The notes beneath the pieces were generated by a model. That model did no database searches. It was not told the DNA's origin and saw only the letters and a list, made by a program, of their open reading frames with translations. DNA of 64,000 nucleotides from Glycomyces amatae. Its GTDB lineage: Bacteria; Actinomycetota; Actinomycetes; Mycobacteriales; Micromonosporaceae. The stretch covers positions 111,225-175,224 of the forward strand of contig NZ_JAJLQZ010000011.1 of the NCBI RefSeq assembly GCF_020991375.1. Direction: 5' to 3'. Below are positions 16,248-23,319 of the stretch, one piece after another (positions within the stretch are counted from its first letter, which is position 1; each line of letters begins with the position of its first letter). The translations under genes and the position numbers were made by a program.

Positions 16248-17614
16248 CGGCCGGCCTCCTGCTCGAACGTCTCGAGGATGCGCTCGCGGGTCCCGCCGAA
16301 GGCGGGGTCGGTCGCGGGGTCGTCGGGCACGTAGCGCAGGCGGTCGATGCGGGACCCGCTCAGCCGCTCCACGCGGAGCACCCCGTTCTCCAGGCGCACC
16401 TCCTCGCCGGGGGCGGGGATGCGCTCGAGCACGTCGAGGACGTACCCGGCGACGGTGTCGTACTCCTCCCCCTCGGGGATGCGCACGCCCGCGCGGTTCC
16501 ACAGCTCGTCCGGCCGCAGCCGCCCGCTGACCAGGACCGACTCGCCCTGCTTGACGACGAGGGGCTGCTGGAGCTGGTCGTGCTCGTCCTGGACCTCGCC
16601 GAGCAGCTCCTCCACGAGGTCCTCGAGGGTGACGATGCCGGCGGTGCCGCCGTGCTCGTCGATGACGACGCCGATCTGGTAGCCGCGGCCGCGGAGCGTG
16701 CCGAGCAGCGACCCGACGCCGGCGGTCTCGGGGACCTTCAGCGGCTCGGACATCAGCTCGGTGACGGGCACGTCGGCGCGCCGGTCGAACTCGATGCCGT
16801 AGGCGGTCTTGACGTGCGCGACGCCGATGACGTCGTCGACGTCCTCGCCGAGCACGGGGAACCGGGAGTGCCCGGTCCGGGCCGACTCGGCGATCACGTC
16901 GGCCGCGGTCGCGTCGCGGTCCAGGGTCACCGCCCGCACGCGCGGGGTCATGACCTCGGCGGCGGTGTGGGTGGAGAACGTCAGGGTGCGGTGCAGCATC
17001 GCCGCCTCGTCCCGGTCGAGCGAGCCCTCGGTGGCCGAGCGCCGGATCAGGAAGCTGAGCTCCTCGGCGCTGCGCGCCCCGGAGAGCTCCTCCTTCGGGT
17101 CGATGCCCATCGACCGGATGACCCGGTTCGCCGTCCCGTTGAACAGCAGGATGATCGGCTTGAACACGAAGGTGAACCCGATCTGGAACGGGACCACGAG
17201 CTTGGCGGTCGCCAGCGGGACCGCGAGCGCGAAGTTCTTCGGCACGAGTTCGCCGAGGATCATCGAGAACAGCGTCGCGAGGAGGACGCCGATGACGGCC
17301 CCGATCGCGCCGACCGCGGACTCGGCGACGCCCAGGCCGATCAGCGGTTCGCGCAGGAGCGAGCTGATGGCCGGTTCGAACGTGTAACCGGCGAGGAGGG
17401 TGGTGAGGGTGATGCCCAGCTGGGCGCTGGACAGGTGGGTGGAGGTCACCTTCAGCGCTTTGATGGTCGGGCTCAGGCCCTTCTCGCCGCGCGAGCGGCG
17501 GCGCTCCAGTTCCGGCCGGTCGAGATTGACCAGCGCGAACTCGGAGGCGACGAACAGTCCGGTGCCGACGGTCAGCACGACCCCGGCGAGGATGCCCCAG
17601 ACTTCCGTGCTCAA
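16244..17614 (-). CDS. CNNM/CorC family metal transporter, full-length
   Basis: 456 aa. Three modules: CNNM/DUF21 membrane domain (about 1-190; L-F-V-A-S-E-F-A-L-V-N, G-E-L-V-P-K-N-F-A), CBS pair (about 210-335; I-D-E-H-G-G-T-A-G-I-V-T-L-E-D-L-V-E-E-L-L-G-E), and a C-terminal CorC/HlyC domain (about 355-430; P-E-G-E-E-Y-D-T-V-A-G-Y-V-L). The start is TTG, preceded by GAGGTGAG, and overlaps the TGA of a 28-codon leader ORF, so translation probably depends on the leader. The family moves or senses Mg2+/Co2+. Together with the short paralogue it forms a two-gene operon. Confidence 0.9.
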   Translation of the reverse strand: MSTEVWGILAGVVLTVGTGLFVASEFALVNLDRPELERRRSRGEKGLSPTIKALKVTSTHLSSAQLGITLTTLLAGYTFEPAISSLLREPLIGLGVAESAVGAIGAVIGVLLATLFSMILGELVPKNFALAVPLATAKLVVPFQIGFTFVFKPIILLFNGTANRVIRSMGIDPKEELSGARSAEELSFLIRRSATEGSLDRDEAAMLHRTLTFSTHTAAEVMTPRVRAVTLDRDATAADVIAESARTGHSRFPVLGEDVDDVIGVAHVKTAYGIEFDRRADVPVTELMSEPLKVPETAGVGSLLGTLRGRGYQIGVVIDEHGGTAGIVTLEDLVEELLGEVQDEHDQLQQPLVVKQGESVLVSGRLRPDELWNRAGVRIPEGEEYDTVAGYVLDVLERIPAPGEEVRLENGVLRVERLSGSRIDRLRYVPDDPATDPAFGGTRERILETFEQEAGR

Positions 17615-17697
17615 CGCTCACCTCGCTGCGACGCGGCGGGAACCGGCGTTGGCCGCCCCGAGGTGAGCCAGGGTTTATGACTAGGAGAATCGTCCAT
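17611..17697 (-). CDS. 28-residue leader peptide coupled to CNNM/CorC genes
   Basis: ATG at 17697 runs 28 codons to a TGA that overlaps the TTG start of the CNNM gene (TTGA). The peptide begins MDDSPSHKPW and continues with R-P-T-P-V-P: an acidic start with spaced prolines. Codons TCT-CCT-AGT-CAT-AAA near its start are unusually AT-rich for this genome, suggesting selection on the sequence itself. A -10 box TATGCT (minus strand, 17710-17705) ends 7 nt before the ATG, so the mRNA is probably leaderless. By analogy with the enterobacterial MgtL leader, whose acidic and Pro residues make translation Mg2+-sensitive, it may sense Mg2+; this analogy is inference. Confidence 0.6.
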   Translation of the reverse strand: MDDSPSHKPWLTSGRPTPVPAASQRGER

Positions 17698-17819
17698 GCC
17701 GACGAGCATAGCGGCGCGGCGCCGGTTCGGCCCCGGGGACGGTGGCGTGTCACATCGTCCGGGGCCGGCGCGGGCCCGCGGGGGCGCCCCACGGCGCCCC
17801 GGGGCCCGCGCCGGGGCGG

Positions 17820-18683
17820 CTACCGGGCGGCGCGGTCGGCCAGGCGGCTGAAGATCTCGACGATGTCGGGGCGGTAGAAGGGCCCGACGTGGGGCGCGGC
17901 CACGGAGATCACCTCGGTCGGGTTGTCCGGGGTGAGGCGGTCGGCCTCGGCGATGAACCGGTCCTGGAGCGCGGGCGGGATGAGGCGGTCCTCGGTGAGG
18001 CGGACGTAGGTGCGGGGGATGCGGCCCCACCGGTCGGCCTCCACGGTGAACTCCGAGGTCGGGATGGCGACGGGCTCGTCGGGCTGGAACAGGTTGAGCA
18101 GCCTGAGGAACTCCTCGTCGCCGAGGCCGCCCGCGAGGCAGTCGCGGATGCCGTCGAGCAGCGCGGGGTCGGCGGTGCGCCAGTTGACGCGGGCCACGCC
18201 GAGCTCGGCGGGGTCGCCCGCGAGGGCCGCGGTGACCTTGTGGACCAGGCTGCCGGCGTTCTCGGGCTCGGCCATGTAGGCGTTCATGCTCGGCAGGTCG
18301 ACGCAGCAGTACGCGCCGATGTAGACGATGCGGTCGACGAGCTCGGGGACGGCGTTGCCGACGCGGCTGAGGGTGACGCCGCCCTGGCTGGAGCCGACGA
18401 GGACGACCGGGCCGTGCTCGGCGGCGCGGCGCACGACTTCGACGGTGTGCTCGGCGTAGTCCTCGGCGGTGTGCGCGGCGAGCGGGGAGGGCTCCTTCGC
18501 CAGGGCGGCGAGGTCCTGCGGCGCCTGGTAGGCGCGCGGGAAGAACCCGTCGATCCCGTGTCCGGGGAGGTCGACGGCCACGGTGCGGTGGCCGCGCAGG
18601 GCCAGTTCGCCCGTGAGGCCGACCCAGCTGAGCGAGGAGACGTGGGTGCCGTGGACGAGCACGATCGTGGGAGTGGCGGTCAT
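17820..18683 (-). CDS. Alpha/beta hydrolase (esterase/MES-like)
   Basis: 287 aa. It starts with a strand and oxyanion motif (T-I-V-L-V-H-G-T-H). The nucleophile is in L-V-G-S-S-Q-G-G (near residue 83), D-L-P-G-H-G precedes the lid region, and the catalytic histidine is probably that in A-A-P-H-V-G-P-F near residue 262. No signal peptide, so cytosolic. Resembles salicylate-esterase/hydroxynitrile-lyase-like hydrolases. Neighbours give no pathway; natural substrate unknown. Confidence 0.82.
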   Translation of the reverse strand: MTATPTIVLVHGTHVSSLSWVGLTGELALRGHRTVAVDLPGHGIDGFFPRAYQAPQDLAALAKEPSPLAAHTAEDYAEHTVEVVRRAAEHGPVVLVGSSQGGVTLSRVGNAVPELVDRIVYIGAYCCVDLPSMNAYMAEPENAGSLVHKVTAALAGDPAELGVARVNWRTADPALLDGIRDCLAGGLGDEEFLRLLNLFQPDEPVAIPTSEFTVEADRWGRIPRTYVRLTEDRLIPPALQDRFIAEADRLTPDNPTEVISVAAPHVGPFYRPDIVEIFSRLADRAAR

Positions 18684-18766
18684 GTGGATCCTGCCTTTCT
18701 CGGAGGGCCGGTCTCCGGTCGTTCGCGGAATCGGAACGCCCGGAGGCTTCGGATGCGGCCCTTGCT

Positions 18767-19369
18767 TCATCGGTTGTGGACGGACGGTGCGGCGGGGCGC
18801 CACATCGGGTAGAGCGGCGGGGCGCCGCGGAGGCGCACGGGCTCGCCGAGGTCGGCGAAGCCGTGGCGGAGGTAGAAGGCGCGGCTGCGCGGCGAGCCGG
18901 CCTCGAGGTAGGCGCCGACGCCGTCGCGGTCGGCCTGGTCGAGCCGGTGGCGCAGCAGGGCCGCGCCGAGGCCGCCGCCCTGGCGCGCGGCGGCGACGCC
19001 CATGGCGGCCAGGTACAGGTGAGGCGCGTCGACGGGATGGCGCCGCGCGAGCGCCTCGCCGACGGCGTTGAGCCGGGCGAGGCCCGGGTCCTCGACATCG
19101 GCGGGGCCGGGTTCGCCGTGGAGGCGCTCGCCGGATCCCAGGTCCAGCCAGATCGCGGCGGCGTCGCCGAAGAGGTGGGCTTCGGCCCCGGGGTGGCCGA
19201 GGAGCGCCCGGTAGAACCCGGCCTGGAGGCCGATGCGGCCGGAGGGCTCGGGGAAGACCCAGCGCGTGAACGGGTCGTCCTGGAAGGCGTCGGTGAGGAC
19301 GTCGATGACGACGTCGCTGCTCGCGGGACCGACCCTCCAGACCGGTGCGTACGGTGTATCAGCTGTCAT
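18767..19369 (-). CDS. GNAT family N-acetyltransferase
   Basis: 200 aa. The acetyl-CoA motif A appears as L-Y-L-A-A-M-G-V-A-A-A-R-Q-G-G-G-L-G-A-A-L-L (about 118-140), followed by Y-L-E-A-G-S and F-Y-L-R-H-G-F, the conserved GNAT C-terminal core. TACGAT lies 6 nt before the ATG on the coding strand, which suggests a leaderless transcript. It is divergent from the GntR-TetR fusion regulator with a dyad between them and may be its target; the acceptor substrate is unknown. Confidence 0.85.
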   Translation of the reverse strand: MTADTPYAPVWRVGPASSDVVIDVLTDAFQDDPFTRWVFPEPSGRIGLQAGFYRALLGHPGAEAHLFGDAAAIWLDLGSGERLHGEPGPADVEDPGLARLNAVGEALARRHPVDAPHLYLAAMGVAAARQGGGLGAALLRHRLDQADRDGVGAYLEAGSPRSRAFYLRHGFADLGEPVRLRGAPPLYPMWRPAAPSVHNR

Positions 19370-19424
19370 GCGTACATCGTATCCAGCTCAATGCACTGTC
19401 ATACAAGGGAAAAGAGCGATACGT

Positions 19425-19454
19425 GTACTAGTGCGGTCTTGAGTGATCTAGTAC
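19425..19454. promoter_or_regulatory. Dyad operator before the GntR-TetR regulator
   Basis: Inverted repeat GTACTAG (19425-19431) and CTAGTAC (19448-19454) with a 16-bp spacer, in the gap between the GNAT gene and the fusion regulator. Wide half-site spacing would suit a protein with two DNA-binding domains, but that is speculation. Confidence 0.5.
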
Positions 19455-19502
19455 GATGAGCGAGCGGCCGCACGGCGCCGCGCACCCGAGATCGGAGGCC
19501 TC

Positions 19503-20468
19503 ATGCCGACCGCAGCGTCCCCTGAACCGCCGTACCGGCAGATCGCGGCCGAGATCCGCTCCGGCATCGCCGCGGGCGACCTGCGCCCGGGCGACCGGGT
19601 GCCGTCGGTGCGGCAGATCGCCCGGCGGTGGGGCGTCGCGGTCGCCACCGCGAACCGCGTCATGGCCGTGCTGCGGGACGAAGGGCTCGTGGAGACGAGG
19701 GTCGGCGCGGGCACCGTCGTCAGCAGCGGCGACGAGGCCCGGGAGGCGCCGGTCGCGGTGCGCGCCCCGCGGCGCGCCGCGCGGTCGGCGCGGCCCGGGC
19801 TGCTCCCGCCGCCGCTGACGGCGGCGCGGATCCGGCGGACCGCCGTCGCCGTCGCCGACCGCGAGGGCCTGGAGTCGGTCACCATGCGCCGGATCGCCGC
19901 CGAGCTCGGCGTCGGCCCCATGTCGCTGTACCGGCACGTGGCGACCAAGGAGGCGCTGGTCGCGCAGATGGTCGAGGAGGTCGTGGGCCCGAACGACCTG
20001 CCCGACCCGGGCCCCGAGGGGTGGCGGGCCAAGCTCGAGCTGATGGCGCGGCTGCAGTGGCGGCTGGCCCGGCGGCACCTGTGGCTCGCCCGGGCCGTCT
20101 CGTTCACGCGGCCGCTGCTGGTCCCGAGCCTGGCCGCGCACACCGAGTGGGCGCTCCGGGCGCTCGACGGCCTGGGATTGTCGCCGCGCACGCGCTTCCA
20201 CGAGGCGCTGACGCTCCACGCGATCGTCACCACCGCCGCGCTGTCCATGGCCGACGAGATCGAGGCCGAGCAGGAGAGCGGCGTGACCCTCGACCGGTGG
20301 CGGCAGGCGCGGCGCGAGCAGACGGCCGCGCTGCTCGACGGCGGCCGGTTCCCGCTGCTGGCGGCGGTCCCGGAGGACGCCGTCGCCGACCTGGACGGCC
20401 GGTTCGAGTACGCCTTGGCGCGGCACCTCGACGGGGTCGCCGTCATGCTCGGCGAGGCACCGCGGTGA
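19503..20468 (+). CDS. GntR-TetR fusion transcriptional regulator
   Basis: 321 aa with two helix-turn-helix regions. Residues about 8-78 are a GntR winged helix (P-P-Y-R-Q-I-A-A-E-I-R-S-G-I-A-A-G-D-L then P-S-V-R-Q-I-A-R-R-W-G-V and L-R-D-E-G-L-V). After an Arg-rich linker, residues about 105-155 are a TetR helix-turn-helix (V-T-M-R-R-I-A-A-E-L-G-V-G-P-M-S-L-Y-R-H-V), then a TetR-type helical C-terminal domain to the end. Such fusions occur in some actinomycetes. The GNAT gene is divergent and a 7-bp dyad lies between. Ligand unknown. Confidence 0.88.
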   Translation: MPTAASPEPPYRQIAAEIRSGIAAGDLRPGDRVPSVRQIARRWGVAVATANRVMAVLRDEGLVETRVGAGTVVSSGDEAREAPVAVRAPRRAARSARPGLLPPPLTAARIRRTAVAVADREGLESVTMRRIAAELGVGPMSLYRHVATKEALVAQMVEEVVGPNDLPDPGPEGWRAKLELMARLQWRLARRHLWLARAVSFTRPLLVPSLAAHTEWALRALDGLGLSPRTRFHEALTLHAIVTTAALSMADEIEAEQESGVTLDRWRQARREQTAALLDGGRFPLLAAVPEDAVADLDGRFEYALARHLDGVAVMLGEAPR

Positions 20469-20773
20469 CGCCCGCCCACGCCCGGCGGGGACGCGCGGGC
20501 TTCAGCCGCGCGGCGGGCCGGATCACTTCGCGGCGCGGCTCGGTCCTCCCCGCTCGAGGAGCGGTTCGACGGCGGGGGCGCCCATGCGCCCGCCGCGCTG
20601 GTCCACGGTGGTGAGTGAGACGCCCGGGCGCCGGGCGGTCTCGATGTCGCCGTGGCGGGCGAACGGCGGTCGGACGGTCGGGGCCGCAGTGGAACGGCGC
20701 GGCCGGAAGGAGCGGCGGGGAGGCGGTGTGTTCGACTATCGGTTCGGGAAAGAGCCGAATAGAAGGAACGCCC
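20469..20773. other. 305-bp intergenic region, no gene
   Basis: GC-rich, with no supported ORF on either strand. The last 15 bases include AAGGA, the ribosome site of the DUF1707 gene at 20774. I could not pick a convincing -35/-10 pair. Confidence 0.5.
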
Positions 20774-21355
20774 ATGTCCACGCCTGATCCCAATATCCGC
20801 ATGTCCGACGCCGAGCGCGAGGCCGTCATCGGCCGCCTCCACGCCGCCACCCAGGAGGGCCGCCTCGGCCTCGACGAGTTCGCCGAGCGCTCCCGCCAGG
20901 TCTACGAGGCCCGGACCTTCGCCGAGGTCCAGCGGCTGCTCGCCGATCTTCCCGACGACCCCGGGGCCCTCGCGATCGTGAACGCGCCCAAGGACGCGGC
21001 CGCGCCCCAGCTGCGGCTGACCCCCGCCCACAGCCATGCGAAGCGGCAGGGGCCCTGGACCGTTCCGCAGCGGATCTTCGTCGCGCCCAGGCACGGTTCG
21101 GTCCGGCTCGACTGCCGCGAGGCCAGGTTCGCCGGCCGCGAGATCGAGGTGGAGATGAACCTCGTGCACTCGTCCCTGGTGATCATCCTCCCCCGGGGCG
21201 CCTCGGCGGTGGACGACGGCGTCGAGCTGCACGGCGGCCGGGTCAACAACGGCTGCCACGACGAGGGCGGGCCCAAGATCCGCCTCTCGGGCCGCACGAG
21301 GTACGGCTCGGCCACGGTCCGGTACGAGCGCCGCTTCCTGTGGTGGCGCTGGTAG
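20774..21355 (+). CDS. DUF1707 protein with LiaF-like C-terminal domain
   Basis: 193 aa. The start is the ATG behind AAGGA; upstream in-frame sequence is intergenic. Residues about 8-62 are the DUF1707 domain (R-M-S-D-A-E-R-E-A-V-I-G-R-L then G-R-L-G-L-D-E-F-A-E-R), a short actinobacterial domain often at the N-terminus of membrane or cell-wall-stress proteins. The C-terminal half (about 95-185: R-I-F-V-A-P-R-H-G-S-V-R-L-D-C) is a beta-rich repeat like the DUF2154/LiaF cell-wall-active antibiotic response domain. No signal peptide or membrane helix is seen. Function in envelope stress is inferred. Confidence 0.8.
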   Translation: MSTPDPNIRMSDAEREAVIGRLHAATQEGRLGLDEFAERSRQVYEARTFAEVQRLLADLPDDPGALAIVNAPKDAAAPQLRLTPAHSHAKRQGPWTVPQRIFVAPRHGSVRLDCREARFAGREIEVEMNLVHSSLVIILPRGASAVDDGVELHGGRVNNGCHDEGGPKIRLSGRTRYGSATVRYERRFLWWRW

Positions 21356-21360
21356 GAGCT

Positions 21361-21404
21361 TAGGGGCCCGTCCCCGCACGCTGCGGATCCGCGAACGGGC
21401 CCTA
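21361..21404 (+). terminator. Hairpin terminator after DUF1707 gene
   Basis: Near-perfect inverted repeat TAGGGGCCCGT (21361-21371) and ACGGGCCCTA (21395-21404), one bulged base, just downstream of the stop codon at 21355. Confidence 0.6.
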
Positions 21405-21433
21405 GGGGGTTGAGAGCGGCGGCCCTCGTCGCG

Positions 21434-21456
21434 TACAGTTTTGACCATGCGGTCAA
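21434..21456 (+). promoter_or_regulatory. Leaderless promoter and operator overlapping a start codon
   Basis: TACAGT (21434-21439) ends 7 nt before the ATG at 21447. The palindrome TTGACC-ATGC-GGTCAA (21441-21456) spans the transcription start and the ATG itself. A bound TetR dimer would block initiation directly. Confidence 0.7.
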
Positions 21457-22091
21457 ATTTTCGCACGAGTGGTCAGTCCGAGCTGACCGTCACCGAAGCG
21501 GCCCGCCGGGCGCAGATCCTGCGGCACACCATCGACGTGGTCGCCGAGCGCGGCTACGCGGGCGCCTCCCTCAACCGCATCGCCGAGCACACCGGCATCA
21601 GCAAGGGCCTGATCTCCTACCACTTCAAGGGGAAGGCCGCCTTGCTCGAAGCCCTCGTGACCGACGTCTTCCAGCGCGGCGGCGAGTTCGTGCTGGAGGG
21701 ATGGGCCGCCGAACTGAGCCCCGAGTCGTCCCCGCGCACCATGCTGCGGGCCTACCTGGAGGGGAACCTCGCGTTCATCGCCTCCCACGCGCGCGACGTC
21801 GGCGCGATCGTGGAGGTGATCAGGAACCACCGGGACGCCGAGGGGCGCCTGGTGTTCGGCAACGTCTGGACCGAGGACCTCTACGGCGACCTCATCCAGA
21901 TCTTCGAGGCCGGGCAGGCCGCCGGCGAGTTCCGGCGGTTCGACCCGCGCGTCATGGCGATCGCGGTCCGCCGCGTCGTCGACGGCTTCACCTTCCAGGT
22001 CATGGGCTCCCCCGATGTCGACGCCGCGGCGTTCACCGCCGAGGTCGTCGCCCTGTTCGATCACGCCACCACACCCATGGAGCGATCATGA
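21447..22091 (+). CDS. TetR family transcriptional regulator
   Basis: 214 aa. The ATG at 21447 is preferred to a TTG two codons earlier. The N-terminal helix-turn-helix has I-D-V-V-A-E-R-G-Y-A-G-A-S-L-N-R-I-A and G-I-S-K-G-L-I-S-Y-H-F-K-G-K. The C-terminal helical domain shows E-V-I-R-N-H, common in this TetR subgroup. Its stop overlaps the ATG of the acyltransferase gene by 4 nt, so the two are co-transcribed and the acyltransferase is the prime candidate target. Autorepression through the palindrome over its start codon is likely. Confidence 0.9.
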   Translation: MRSNFRTSGQSELTVTEAARRAQILRHTIDVVAERGYAGASLNRIAEHTGISKGLISYHFKGKAALLEALVTDVFQRGGEFVLEGWAAELSPESSPRTMLRAYLEGNLAFIASHARDVGAIVEVIRNHRDAEGRLVFGNVWTEDLYGDLIQIFEAGQAAGEFRRFDPRVMAIAVRRVVDGFTFQVMGSPDVDAAAFTAEVVALFDHATTPMERS

Positions 22092-23227
22092 ACACCACCA
22101 CCACGATCGGCGCACCTGTGGCCGCGCCACCCGCGACGCGGCTGCACTACCTCGACAACCTGCGGGTCTACCTGACGTTCCTCGTGGTCGCGCACCACGT
22201 GGCGATCGTCTACGGCAACATCCCCGCCTGGCCCAACTGGGAGGGGCCGGGGGAACCGGCGGCGGGGCTCCCGCTGGACGCGTTCGTCATGGTCAACCAG
22301 CTCTACTTCATGGGCTTCTTCTTCCTCCTGTCCGGGCACTTCGCGCCCGGGTCGATCGACCGCCGGGGCGGTCGGACCTTCGCGCTGGAGCGGCTGCGGC
22401 GGCTCGGGATCCCGTTCCTGGCGTTCGTGGTCCTGCTGCGGCCGCTCTACACGCTGCCGACCTACCTGGGCCTGGAGGACCGGCCTCCTTACTGGCGGTT
22501 CTACTTCACCGAGACGAACAACGGTCCGATGTGGTTCCTCGAGGTGCTGCTGGCGTTCTCGCTGCTGTACGCGTGGTTCCGGTCGCGCCGGCCGGAGGCG
22601 CCGGAGCCGGTGGAGCCCGCGCCCCTGCGGGCCTGGCAGATCCTGGTCTTCGCCCTGGCGCTCGCGGCCGTGTCGTGGGTGTGGCGGATGGGCGTGCCGC
22701 TCGTGGGGTACGTGCCGATCCTGGGGCTGCCGAGCGCGGCCTACATGCCGCAGTACGCGGCGCTGTTCGTGATCGGCCTCCTCGCCTACCGGCGCGGCTG
22801 GTTCCGGGCGCTGCCGAAGCGCGCGGCGCTGCTCGGCGCCGGGTTCATCGCCGGTTCGCTGGTGCCGATGGCGCTGGGCGGGTACGCGGTGCTGGACTTC
22901 GAGAACCCGCCGCCCGGCACCGACCTCGCCCACCTGGGCTTCGCGCTGTGCGACTCGCTGTTCGCCATGGGCGCGATCCTGCTGCTGCTGGGCGTGTTCC
23001 AGCGGTGGTTCAACGGATCGGGGCCCCTCGGCCGGTTCCTGTCGGCGAACGCGTACGCGGTGTACCTGCTGCACGCCCCGATCATCGTGGGCGTCGTGGC
23101 GGTGCTGGGGCCGGTGGAGCTGGCGCCGGTGCTGAAGTTCGCGCTCGGGTTCGCCATCGCGGCCCCGCTCAGCTGGCTCGCCGCCGCGGCGATCCGCAAG
23201 GTGAAGGCCGTGCGCGCGGTGCTGTGA
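22088..23227 (+). CDS. Acyltransferase family 3 membrane protein
   Basis: 379 aa with about ten membrane helices. The N-terminus has the family motif R-L-H-Y-L-D-N-L-R-V-Y-L-T-F-L-V-V-A-H-H-V, with the conserved His pair in helix 1, and later S-G-H-F and R-R-L-G-I-P-F-L. These enzymes transfer O-acyl groups to sugars, lipids or antibiotics on the outer membrane face. The gene overlaps the TetR stop by 4 nt and is followed by a strong terminator, so it forms a two-gene operon. Acceptor unknown. Confidence 0.87.
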   Translation: MNTTTTIGAPVAAPPATRLHYLDNLRVYLTFLVVAHHVAIVYGNIPAWPNWEGPGEPAAGLPLDAFVMVNQLYFMGFFFLLSGHFAPGSIDRRGGRTFALERLRRLGIPFLAFVVLLRPLYTLPTYLGLEDRPPYWRFYFTETNNGPMWFLEVLLAFSLLYAWFRSRRPEAPEPVEPAPLRAWQILVFALALAAVSWVWRMGVPLVGYVPILGLPSAAYMPQYAALFVIGLLAYRRGWFRALPKRAALLGAGFIAGSLVPMALGGYAVLDFENPPPGTDLAHLGFALCDSLFAMGAILLLLGVFQRWFNGSGPLGRFLSANAYAVYLLHAPIIVGVVAVLGPVELAPVLKFALGFAIAAPLSWLAAAAIRKVKAVRAVL

Positions 23228-23236
23228 CCGCGGGCC

Positions 23237-23283
23237 GGTGCGGCGGGCCGCCGTGGCGTGGTGCCACGGCGGCCCGCCGCACC
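23237..23283 (+). terminator. Strong hairpin terminator
   Basis: Perfect 21-bp inverted repeat (arms 23237-23257 and 23263-23283, beginning GGTGCGGCGGGCC) with a 5-nt loop, 10 nt after the acyltransferase stop. Confidence 0.8.
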
Positions 23284-23293
23284 TCGCGCAAGA

Positions 23294-23309
23294 TATAACA
23301 GCTCTGTTA
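23294..23309 (+). promoter_or_regulatory. -10 box and MarR-type palindrome
   Basis: TATAAC (23294-23299) overlaps the perfect palindrome TAACAG-CT-CTGTTA (23296-23309), 10 bp before the ATG at 23320. Size and position fit an autoregulatory MarR operator. Confidence 0.7.
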
Positions 23310-23319
23310 CTGTTGAGGG

